From assembly GCA_032433765.1 (NCBI GenBank), contig JAVIAB010000124.1, positions 72,279,746 through 72,343,745 on the forward strand: a DNA stretch of 64,000 bases, in the 5' to 3' direction. The position numbers and the translations under genes are program-made. The notes below the pieces were generated by a model, which saw only the letters and a list, made by a program, of their open reading frames with translations, was not told the origin of the DNA and ran no database searches. Positions 54,069 to 63,391 of the stretch are shown here, one piece after another; position 1 is the stretch's first letter, and each line of letters opens with the position of its first letter. The stretch is from Megaustenia siamemsis. Lineage: Eukaryota; Mollusca; Gastropoda; Stylommatophora; Ariophantidae.

Positions 54069-56525
54069 TTATTGAGTTATTTGCAGGTCAATATCATTGC
54101 ACTCCAAACATGTCCATAGGTGCTCAGATCCCCTCCTCAGCCAGTTTCTCAGTGTCCATGGACTGACGACTCCAGTTCTGTGGTGGCTGATTAGTCTTCT
54201 TAAACGCCCACTAAGTTTCTCGTTTCTGATTGTGCCCATCTGAACTCCCATCTCTTTCATCCAAACGAGTGATGTGGACTCATGGTTGTCGAAGTTCTGT
54301 GTCCTTCCCACTTCCTGGAGGGCATTGATGATGTCTGCCCAGTCCATTGGTAGACCATTCTCAACACTAGCACAGCTAGCCAACCTGTCCACTCTTTCGT
54401 TTCCCTGTACTTCCCCATGTCCTGGGACGTAGACAGGGGTGACCTTGCATATTTTTCACTTCTTCAATGACTACCCATTACATGTATACAAAGCCCGCCT
54501 CCACTTTCCTTATGCTCATCGAATCACTCAGTATACAGGCGTGTGTGTAGTCTTGTGACTCTAACCAGATGAATGCCTTGGTCACTGCTATCACCTCCAT
54601 CGTCATTTACTCGTGGTCATAACGTATGCACCACTGTCTTCCTTGACTATTCTGCCTGTCAAGCATGCTGTAAATGCCCATGCACTCCTTTGGCGTCATA
54701 TTACATCTGTCTCTTTACATCCTTTTAGATGGCTGTATATATTTCTCATCGGTGTTATCCAAGATTAGACCATTGATCCCAGCTTTGACCACGACTGAGT
54801 TCTGTTCCCTACATTTGCTGTCAAATGTGACAATACACAAGAATGTTCCCCAGAATGAAGTAGGCAACAGTATCCAATCCTTGCCAGTGTTTATATTGGT
54901 AAGCTCACATACCTGTTTGATGATGTCTTTTGCTCGACCCACCCATGATTTGCATGTTTTTAGCCTGACATCCTACCCTGTGTTAAGCTCATGATGCAAT
55001 GAAAACTCTATCTGCATTTTCCTTCAGGTATGCTTGTGCCCTCCAGATCTTGATCCTGTCATCCATCGTTGGAAAGTCAAGAAGATACCTCATTGCTACA
55101 CAAGGAGTGTCACATGTACACCCCAAGATAATGTGCATAGTTTCATTCTTTATTTTCTCCAGCTTGTCAATTTGTATCCTACTGACAGTAAGAATTGCCA
55201 GGGCAATTTCGATTGGTGCGAGAACTAGTCCCTGAAACAGAAGAGTAAGTAGCCTCTGCTCAATGTTGGCAGCTGCAATGACCTTCAAGGCAGCTAATCC
55301 TTTGTGGGATTTTATCACATGGCCGACATGGTCCCAAAAACACAGGCTGTGATGTCCAATCAAACTTAACTCTGAGGTATGTCATCACCCTGTCCCTGGT
55401 CACCTCATCAGCTCCCATTCGTACCACCGGTGTTTCCGTGTTAACGATATTATTTTTAAGGGAGAACCAAGCAACTGATGCTTTATTAGGATTAACCAAT
55501 GCACCTGATACTCAACACCAGGAAAAGATCACACCAGGAGGAGATAGGATCGAGTTCATTTTGTATTGTGGAAGCGATTTCACTTCTGTCTCTTCCCTGT
55601 CGATATACCAGAATATTATCAGCAAAAGTCATAGTTCTTCCCCTTCCTTCCAGCTGTTGTTCTGTGATTGTTATTGTTTACATATTAAATAGAACTGGTG
55701 ACAATGGTGAGCCTTGTGGCAGCCCTGGACAAATGGATATTGGCTCTGATGACCAACTTCCACATCTGAGCATCACCTTCCTCTGAAACAGTGCTGCAGC
55801 GATCAATCTAATGAGGAAGGGGTGTACCGCCAGTTTGAGGAGCATATGCATGATGTATTCAAATGGTACTCTCTTGTATGCATCCTCCAGATCTAAAGCA
55901 GCGGTACGTTTCGTCTCTTGTCGGTGGAAGCCTTCGAAGATGTCATAGATGAAGACTGCGACATAGAGCCATGTCTCTTTGTTATATCTATAACCTCTGT
56001 GTGTGGGTGGGAATGCACGTTTCTGTTCAAGGTGACAGGTAAGGATATGGCAACTATTTTCTCCAGTAGCTTGCCTGCAGTGTTCTGCATCGTGGTGATT
56101 CCATAGGTATTGATCTGAGATTGATCCTTGTTTGGCTTCTGTAACGGTAGTGAGTAGTTGTGTAGTCACTCCTCCTTAATCTGGCTACTCTGAATGTAAA
56201 TTAAATCATTCATTAAATCTTTGGCCAGTTTTTGCTAATCATCGTCAGCTAAATCGTCTATCTCGTTGTACCGAACACCATCTGGACCAGGGGGTTGTGT
56301 GACCTTTTAAGTGTCGTGCAAATGCTATCGGTTGTGATTGTGAGATCATCTCCAAGCACTACATCCTCATACAACTTTGAAAGGACCCCCGTATCCTCAT
56401 TCTTACAGCCTCATTTCTTTGGTTAGTCTACTCAATGTAGCGGGCAAGCAAGGCTTTCCCTTTGCTCTCATCAGATTTGTGCCATATCTGGCCTGTGCTC
56501 TGGAAATATGGTATGCCTCTGTGTC
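54069..56525 (-). mobile_element. LINE-E, longer copy
   Basis: Minus strand from about 56525 through GPDGVRY-type RT motif 1 region (about 56290-56260) and a block with NEIDDLADDD and DLIYIQSSQIKEE, to the family end cctgcaaataactcaataat at about 54090-54070. It carries more of the RT N-terminus than the copy at 2627, so the two complement each other. Confidence 0.85.
54070..56300 (-). pseudogene. LINE-E RT plus RNase H, degraded
   Basis: 56169-55678: TAALDLEDAYKRVPFEYIMH (catalytic Asp), FLIRLIAAALFQRKVMLRCG, ICPGLPQGSPLSPVLFNM. 55680-55580 in another frame gives the TMTFADNILVYR-like motif, where the second Asp codon reads aat. 55499-54989: MVNPNKASVAWFSLKNN, DRVMTYLRVKFD, KSHKGLAALKVIAAANIEQR, KLEKIKNETMHIILGC. 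54942-54715: AKDIIKQVCELTNINTGKDW. RNase H and end 54660-54069: RLASCASVENGLPMDWADII. Many frame changes; inactive. Confidence 0.8.
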
Positions 56526-56734
56526 GTGTTGTGCCATTTTGTCAGTATTATCTACTGCCATAAATCAACTTTATAGCTATACATGGTTACATTGTGGTGT
56601 AATATTATAATAGTATTATGTTTTATTTGTCATAATATTGTTTTACTGACGTTTTTTTTTTACATTAAAATTCTCAGTAGACATATTGCTGAAGATTACA
56701 TCAAACCACTCAAAGAACTTGTGTCTCTAGCCAT
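56526..56734. other. No recognised feature
   Basis: AT-rich with a poly-T run. No match. Confidence 0.45.
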
Positions 56735-56915
56735 ACAATTAAGTCTTATGAGTCACATGGCCAAATATAACTAAAAATCATCATGTAAATAGTGAGAAGA
56801 GGAATCAAACTAGAAATTAATATGTGATTTATTGGTGGTGAAGGTCTGAACTGTGTTATCATAAAATCTTGGGTAGAAAGAATCATAAAACTGAGAACAG
56901 ATCTGTAATTATGAT
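56735..56915 (+). mobile_element. LINE-D RT fragment, degraded
   Basis: aagtcttatgagtcacatgg (56741-56760) and aaatcatcatgtaaatagtg (56775-56794) match the ISLMSHMTKILLRIIM region of LINE-D at 30658-30710. 56865-56905 recalls the IIRSLVERAIEVKTDL region. Short and broken. Confidence 0.55.
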
Positions 56916-57730
56916 TTATCATCATCATCATCATCGAGTGCCTTCTCCGCAATGAAGGTTGGCTACCTGGTTCGCCATTCTACTCCGTTTCTTGCTTTGA
57001 TGGTGCAGGCTGTCATAGATTGACATGTCCATCTTTTGATGTTACTCGTCCATGTTAGTCTTGGTCTGCCTCTGCCTCTTTTACCTTGTATTTTCCCTTC
57101 CAATATTACTTTTAGTAGGTTGTTGTGTCTTTTAACATGCCCCAAAAATTTCATTTGTTTTGTCTTAATTGTATTTAGTAGTTCTCTTTTTATTTTCAGT
57201 TGTTTTAAAACTTCATAGTTTGTTATCTTTTGTTTCCATCCAATTCTACCTATTCTTCTATAAATCCACATTTCAAAGGCTTCAATTTTCTGTTCTGTTT
57301 TCTTGTCTAATGTCCATGTTTCTGCACCATACAGGAATATTGAGAAGATGTAACATTTTGCCATTCTTAGTTTCAGCCCTGTAGATATTTGTTTTGTTGT
57401 TATAGTCCGTTCAGATTCGTTTGCCGAGATGTTATGATTTATAATTCAAAAAGTTCTTGATGATTTCACATGATTTTTGGCATACGGTGTTAAAATGTCC
57501 ATGTCACGAGAACATATGTGTTACTCGATGTCTAGCTATAACGGTTTTCTTAAAGCGGCGAATTCCTTTGATCTTTGCCCATGTAACTATTATTTTGACC
57601 CTAATCAAAATGTTTTACAGTAATCTAGTGCAACGATGACCCATAGGCGTGTCCATAAAATTTTACTTGGTGGCAAGTATACAAATTTTAAATTATATAT
57701 AGAACTTTTGTTCGTAGAGTCAATTTGATA

Positions 57731-57960
57731 TAGTTCCATGCTCTTGGTGTGAGTTTCCCAAATGTTGTCGCTGCCTTTCAAATACGTACATTTAGTTCCT
57801 CATCTAAGGAAAGTGTGGCTGTAATAGTGGATCCAAGATAGCTGAACTTCTGTACTGACTCAAGCAGGCTTCCATTCAAAGTAATGGTTGTTGGTTTGCT
57901 TATAACATATTTTTGATTGCTTGGGTGGTCTTGAACAATAAACTGTTTAACAAATCAACT
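57731..57960 (-). mobile_element. LINE-F fragment inside the DDE transposon
   Basis: The minus strand encodes TITLNGSLLESVQKFSYLGS, TITATLSLDEELNVRI and KAATTFGKLTPRAWN, matching LINE-F at 23960-24110. It lies between the left terminal repeat and the transposase stop codon. I could not find target-site duplications, so nested insertion and capture are both possible. Confidence 0.75.
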
Positions 57961-58013
57961 AGGAAATTTTGCACAATCAAACTATTTATCTGTAGACTTA
58001 ATCAGAGTAATGA

Positions 58014-59297
58014 TCATTCAGAATCAGACGAGTCAAATAGGTCGATTACTGCTTTCGGCTGAACAAACAACAAACCATCCTTTTTCCAATATTCCTCTTC
58101 TTGTCGTAACACATGATCCCCACATTTTACCCAGTAGTCTTTATTTATATTTGATAGAGCCTGATTTGTAAGTGTCTCAACATCGCATAATTTGAAAGTT
58201 TTATTTGTATATGCTACGTGTCCTTTAACTTTTGCCCAAACTAGTTCTATAGGATTTAAGTGTGCATGATATGGAGGTAGTCTCAAACATCTATGGCCAT
58301 GTTCTTGAATTAACTTGTCTATTTTAAATATCTTTGTACGTTGTGTCTGTTTTACAAGGCTAAGCAATTCGGGTTTCAAGTAGCTGTCGTTAACTTGTAT
58401 GTGTTCTTTTATGAGCCACGTTTTGATTGCATCTTTTGTACTTGATGATGTTGGGATTCTATCTTCTACGTTAACTACGTTATGGTATGAAGCATTGTCC
58501 ATTATCAGACAAGAAGGTCGATCTAATATTGGAAGGATACTTTTCTCGATCCAGTCTTTAAATATGTGCCCATTCATTTCGGAGTGGTAGTCTCTATTGT
58601 CTATGGATTTTGAAATGAAAACGAGATGAGCATTCTGCAACAACCCATTATGTCTGCTACCTGCATGTGCAACTATCAAACGTTGCCCTTTACTGCTTGG
58701 TACTGATCTTTTAATACTTCCATCTGCTAACTGCCATTCCTTTTCATTTGTATGATGAGCGTTGATCCAAGTTTCATCTAAATAAACAATATCATAATCA
58801 TTTTCGCGCATTTCCTTCACTTCACGTAAATACTTGCTTCTAAGAGCTACTAGATGTGGCTTCTCACAAATAATGTTTTTTTCCACCAGCATACTTTCTA
58901 AAGGTGAAGCCTGCACTTCTTAATATTTTCATAATGAAGTTTTTGATATTTCAATGTCGTTGTTAGTTTTCAGCCAAAGCTTCAACTTTCTAAGTGTCAC
59001 TTCTTCGTTTATATCAAACATTCGACAGATTTCTCTTTTTACTAGGTCCTTATCAAAACTGTCTAACGTTTCTTTCCTTCCTTGCTTTCTTGCATTTGTT
59101 GGCAATAAATATCCGCTTCCTTTAACTATTCGATCAAATGAACGTTTACACAAACCTAAAATATGCATTGTTCTCTTCTCAGGGTTTGATAAAGAACAAT
59201 AAAGATGTCCCTTTTTACGCTCTCTGCAGAAGTATTGATAAATCTTTATAGCAATGTTACGCTCAGTAAAATATTTTGCCTTTATATTCATTCTCAC
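58014..59297 (-). pseudogene. DDE transposase, near-intact, out of frame for about 20 codons
   Basis: 59297-58929 (122 codons) is the N-terminal DNA-binding part: RTMHILGLCKRSFDRIVKG and REICRMFDINEEVTLRKLKL look like helix-turn-helix units. 58916-58014 (300 codons) is the catalytic core: DIVYLDETWINAHHT (first Asp), SCLIMDNASYHNV (second Asp), YHAHLNPIELVWAKVKGH (Glu). I count 83 residues between second Asp and Glu, far more than the 34 to 41 of classical Tc1/mariner. Between the two parts the same frame has TGA and TAA, while the next frame reads KILRSAGFTFRKYAGG, as related transposases do. Two compensating frameshifts are the simplest reading. Confidence 0.85.
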
Positions 59298-59770
59298 ATA
59301 GACTTGCAGAAGATAATGTGGATAGTGCCGCCTCCTTTCTGTAAATATTGAGATTTGCCTCTGAATTATGACTCGAACTCGAGTCTACGGCCGTGATTTT
59401 GACGTCACATAATTTCCGGTTTCGGCTAAAATGTCATTTTGTGCTAAACGGGAAATTTCATATGTAACATTTCTTTATAAAAATTTATAGTGGAAACATA
59501 ACTATTTTAGGACGGTGCGCATTCAGCCGTGAAGGTCATGCCTATATGTTAAAGAATCAGCTGTGAGATGTAAGCATCTACATAATCCCGCCGGTGTTTA
59601 TAATATCGATTAACTTTTTTTTAATATAGGTTAAATAAGGCATCTTTGAAACTGGATCACATTTCTTTGATAAAAAAATATTTTTATAGCGACATTAGTA
59701 TTCTAAACCTAACTTCAAAAGATCAATGCAAATGAACAATAAGTTTTTGAAAAAAATAAATTAATGTCTA
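59298..59770. other. Transposon 5' non-coding arm
   Basis: Region upstream of the transposase and inside the right terminal repeat. It should hold the promoter. No clear TATA or internal repeats beyond the terminal repeat were recognised. Confidence 0.5.
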
Positions 59771-59851
59771 GGCAAACGAATCTGAACGGACTATAGTATA
59801 TTTTTCATGGCATTAAAATTACTTTTTGCCATACCTATTCTTTTGTTTATT

Positions 59852-60113
59852 CCGTGTGTTACCGGGGCCTCATTATGAGGGAGGTAAAGAATAGTGACAC
59901 TGTGATCTTCCAGGCATGTCGTAAGAGGCAACTAAGGAGGTTGATTGATGGCTTGTCATTGTAAAAGTATTGTTATGGAAACAGCGCCATATATTTTAGA
60001 GCAGTGATCTCTGCAATATGTGCCACTTTGGCACGCAAAGTTTCTGTTTTTAAGATTGTGGTTCTGCCTTATGTGCCGTCTTCGGCTCGAAAGGACAATA
60101 GATAGATAGATAG
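59852..60113 (+). mobile_element. SINE-2 copy 2, inserted in LINE-B
   Basis: 262 bp from ccgtgtgttaccggggcctc to ggctcgaaaggacaatagat and (TAGA)n, with exact 15-bp duplications attcttttgtttatt at 59837-59851 and 60114-60128. LINE-B sequence is continuous once the insert and one duplication are removed. Same family as 180-453. Confidence 0.95.
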
Positions 60114-61495
60114 ATTCTTTTGTTTATTTCAATTTTACATTTTCCATCATTGGTTATAGTATGTCCCAGGTAGTTGTAGCTCTGGACTGTCTCCAGATGT
60201 ATTCCCTCAACTGTGATATTTAATTGTAGGTCTTGAGAATTTTCTTTGTTTATGATCATAGTTTTAGTCTTTTTGATATTCATTTCTAGTCCATATTTTT
60301 TGCTGTTATGTTATTTAACATTAAGCAATTGTAGATTTTTAGGATTTTCTGCTAGTAGAACAGTATCATCAGCATATCTTAGGTTATTGATTATCTTTCC
60401 ATTAATGTTTAGGCCTGGCATCTCTTCTGAGATGTTTTTAAAGATTTTCTCAGTGTATAGATTGAACAAGCTTGGTGATAGGATGTATCCTTGTCTTACT
60501 CCTCTTTTTATGTCCACGGGTGTAGAGTTCTCCTTGTTATATTTTATTATTGCTGTTTGCTCCCAGTACAAATTACATATCAGTCGTATGTCTGTGTTAT
60601 CAAGATTTATATCTTTTAGGCAGTCTGTAAGTTGATTATGGTGTATTCTATCAAATGCTTTGGTGTAGTCTATGAAGCAGGCATATATTGGTTTGTTTAC
60701 TTCTGTGTACTTTTCAATCAACGTTCTCATGCTAAATATGGCTTCTTTTGTCCCACTGTTTTTCCTGAATCCAAATTGTTGCTCATCTAATTCAGTATTG
60801 ATTTTATTCTGAATCCTTCCCTGTATAACTTTTAGTAAAACTTTTTGTTACCTGGTTCATTAGGCTTGTTCTGCATTCAACTGCACCTTTCTTTTTAGGC
60901 AATGCAATGAAAGTTGATGTTTTTAGATCGTTTGGTATGTATCCTGTATGGTATATGTCATTACATATGTCTGTGATCATTTCGATGCCAAACTCTTCTA
61001 GAGCTGTATCATCTCTATCTGTATATTGTCAGGTCCTGCTGCCTTTCCCTTTTTCATTGTTTTTATAGCTTTTTCTACTTCAGATTTCAGGATTTTATAG
61101 TTGTATGTACATTTTATGTCTGGCTTTTTGTCCCTTTCATCATGATATAATTCTGTTATATATTCTTGCCATCTATCTATTATATGTTTGTTGTCTGTTA
61201 GCAATACATCCTCTTTGTTTGCAATACATCCGTTTTCTGCAGCTTTTTTGTCTTTATTAGCCATTCTCTTTATTTCTGTGTGCATCTCTCTTAAGTTTTA
61301 CTTTCCATAGTTTCGACTTCTAGGCACCTTTGGTTGAGCCAGTCTTCTTTTGCCTTTTAGCACATTCTCCGTATTTCATTGTCTATATCCTTGTATCTGG
61401 CAGTGTTTTTCGCTTGTCTTCTTTCTTCCATTTTTTCTAAGATTTTGTCAGTTATCCATTTTTGTTTTTTGTTGCTGAGTACTCTCAGGGAGATT

Positions 61496-63391
61496 ATGTC
61501 ACTCCGTCCTCTTAGACTTCGACGCTCCAATTTAAGTAGTGATGAATATAAAGCCCTTCAAGACCTTCGCCGACGCGATGACATTGTCATCAAGCCGGCT
61601 GATAAGGGAGGCTCGGTGGTCGTCTGGAGGAAGGATCTCTATATCCGGGAAGGGGATAAACAATTATCTGACCCTACTTTCTACCTCCCCACTCCCGAGG
61701 ACACCACTGTCTCCAACAACGCCGTAGTGCGTCGTACGATCCTCCGGTTCATCAAGGATGGGCTACTTCCCTCTAGCTCCTCCCGTATGATCCTTCCTGA
61801 TCATTGCTTGGGCAAACCCTCTTTCTATATGCTGCCCAAAATACATAAACTTGACTCTCCTGGACGACCTATTGTCTCTTCCATCGCATGTCCTACAGTC
61901 CTCATTTCCGACTTCCTTGATAGTGTCTTTCAACCCATAGTTATGGGTCTACCTTCTTTTGTTAAAGACACTAACAACGCCCTCCATATCTTCTCCTCTA
62001 TCTCCCTCCTTCCTGATCGCCATTACCGCCTCTTTGTTATGGATGTCTGCTCTCTTTATACTTCTATTCCCCACTCCGATGGCCTTCTAGCTCTCCAGTT
62101 TTTCCTGGATCGTAGGATCCAACCTTCTATCGCTACTGTCGTCCTCCTCCGTCTGGCGGAATTAGTCTTGAACCTCAACTCTTTTGAGTTCAATGGCAAC
62201 TTCTTTACCCAGATCAGCGGTGTAGCTATGGGCACTAAAATGGGCCCTAGCTATGCTTGTCTCTTCATGGGTTATCTAGAGCACCAAATCTTCCATACCT
62301 ACCAGGGCCCTCTTCCCCTTATGTATCGTAGGTACATCGATGATTGCATCGGTCTGACTGACCTTCCAGAGGATGAGATCTCCCGCTTCATCGAGTATGT
62401 TGGTCATTTCCACGCCTCTATCCGCATCACCTACCACATCTCTACCTCCTCCGTATCTTTTCTTGATATCTCAGTCTCTTTGGGCACCTCTCATCTTCTC
62501 ACCTCGGTCTTCTACAAGACCACTGATTCCCACAGTTTCCTCCGCTACGACTCCTCTCATCCTACTTCTTGTAAGAACTCACTTCCATATTCCCAGCTGC
62601 TCAGACTTCGTCGCCTTTGCCAAGACGATGAAGATTTCCTTCACAATGCCCACCTTATGCTTGACTTCTTCCGCCAACGCCTCTATCCTGAATCAGCTCT
62701 CCTCCCGGCCCTGCGTCGAGTTCTCCACACTTCTCGTCAATCTGCTCTTACCCCTTCTACTCATCCCCCCTTGGATAGAGTAGTACTCGCCCTCACCTAT
62801 CACCCTCACCATTACGCTGTGATTAGGACGATTCATTGCTACCTCCCTATTCTCCGATCTGACCCTACTACTCGTCTGCTCTTTCCTGACCCACCACTGG
62901 TGGCCTTTAGATGTGACCGTAACCTCCGCGACTTTCTTGTCAGAGGTCGTCTTCCAGCTTCCCTCCCTAGCCATAGAGGTACTATTCGCTGCAACCGCAG
63001 AGTGTGCAAAACCTGTGACCACGTTCTCCAGACGGACACTGTTCTCTTTCCTAATGGTCCTTTCAAGATCAGAGAGGGATTCACTTGCACATCGCGTAAT
63101 ATCATTTATGCCATCATCTGCAAGAGATGCAAGTTAACCTACATCGGTCAATCTGGTCGTCGGATCGGCGATAGGTGCCGAGAACATTTATACGACATCA
63201 CCCGAGAAGCTGGCACTCCTGTAGCTGCCCACTTTAACTCGAGTGGCCATCACGGTATAGCCGATGTCTGGATCACGGGCTTAGTATCATGCTCTTCTGA
63301 TCACCATAGTCGTCTCACTCTTGAGCACCGTCTGATCGCTCGCTGGGGTTGCCTCACCCCTCGTGGCATCAATGTATCCCAGTCCCTCTGA
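61496..63391 (+). CDS. PLE reverse transcriptase with GIY-YIG endonuclease, 631 codons open
   Basis: Seen in order: N-terminal region LRRRDDIVIKPADKGGSVVV (about residues 27-46), KIHKLDSPGRPIVSSIACP, MDVCSLYTSIPH (catalytic Asp, about 62039), SGVAMGTKMGPSYACLF, YRRYIDDCIGL (YIDD at 62333-62344), SVSFLDISVSL, RCDRNLRDFLVRGRLP, a Cys pair region RRVCKTCDHV, and the C-terminal GIY-YIG domain NIIYAIICKRCKLTYIGQSG with GRRIGDRCREH (about 63095-63195). PLEs use these for target-primed reverse transcription. The ATG at 61496 is the first in PLE sequence; codons further upstream in the same frame belong to antisense LINE-B. Family members usually have a longer N-terminus, so the 5' end is probably truncated. 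No stops or frameshifts: the best-preserved gene here. Confidence 0.9.
   Translation: MSLRPLRLRRSNLSSDEYKALQDLRRRDDIVIKPADKGGSVVVWRKDLYIREGDKQLSDPTFYLPTPEDTTVSNNAVVRRTILRFIKDGLLPSSSSRMILPDHCLGKPSFYMLPKIHKLDSPGRPIVSSIACPTVLISDFLDSVFQPIVMGLPSFVKDTNNALHIFSSISLLPDRHYRLFVMDVCSLYTSIPHSDGLLALQFFLDRRIQPSIATVVLLRLAELVLNLNSFEFNGNFFTQISGVAMGTKMGPSYACLFMGYLEHQIFHTYQGPLPLMYRRYIDDCIGLTDLPEDEISRFIEYVGHFHASIRITYHISTSSVSFLDISVSLGTSHLLTSVFYKTTDSHSFLRYDSSHPTSCKNSLPYSQLLRLRRLCQDDEDFLHNAHLMLDFFRQRLYPESALLPALRRVLHTSRQSALTPSTHPPLDRVVLALTYHPHHYAVIRTIHCYLPILRSDPTTRLLFPDPPLVAFRCDRNLRDFLVRGRLPASLPSHRGTIRCNRRVCKTCDHVLQTDTVLFPNGPFKIREGFTCTSRNIIYAIICKRCKLTYIGQSGRRIGDRCREHLYDITREAGTPVAAHFNSSGHHGIADVWITGLVSCSSDHHSRLTLEHRLIARWGCLTPRGINVSQSL

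Larger units (their letters stand above)
57403..59793 (-). mobile_element. Complete TA-flanked DDE transposon (IS630/Tc1/mariner-like, DD83E)
   Basis: 2391 bp with perfect 23-bp terminal inverted repeats, 57403-57425 and 59771-59793, beginning tagtccgttcagattcgttt. TA is duplicated at 57401-57402 and 59794-59795. The LINE-B copy at 20727 shows the empty site tttgttttgttgttagtata, in which the single TA is preserved, so the boundaries are exact to the base. It carries one transposase pseudogene (minus) and a LINE-F scrap in its 3' region. Non-coding arms are about 300 to 600 bp. Confidence 0.95.
56919..61476 (-). mobile_element. LINE-B, 5'-truncated host copy with two nested elements
   Basis: LINE-B minus-strand sequence at 56919-57402, 59794-59851 and 60129-61476, interrupted by the DDE transposon and by SINE-2. 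Coding parts: 57364-56963 (CYIFSIFLYGAETWTLDKKT, GHVKRHNNLLKVILEGKIQG), 60283-60129 and 60730-60311 (YACFIDYTKAFDRIHHNQ, DIKRGVRQGYILSPSLFNLY, INNLRYADDTVLLAENPKNL), 61285-60998 (MHTEIKRMANKDKKAAENGC). The right end breaks at about 61476 against PLE-2. Tail catcatcatcatcatcgagt at 56922-56941. Confidence 0.9.

Noticed and set aside
61379..61495. Start of the PLE protein at 61379
   Set aside because: These codons are antisense LINE-B sequence that happens to be open in the same frame. PLE homology begins only near 61477-61500.
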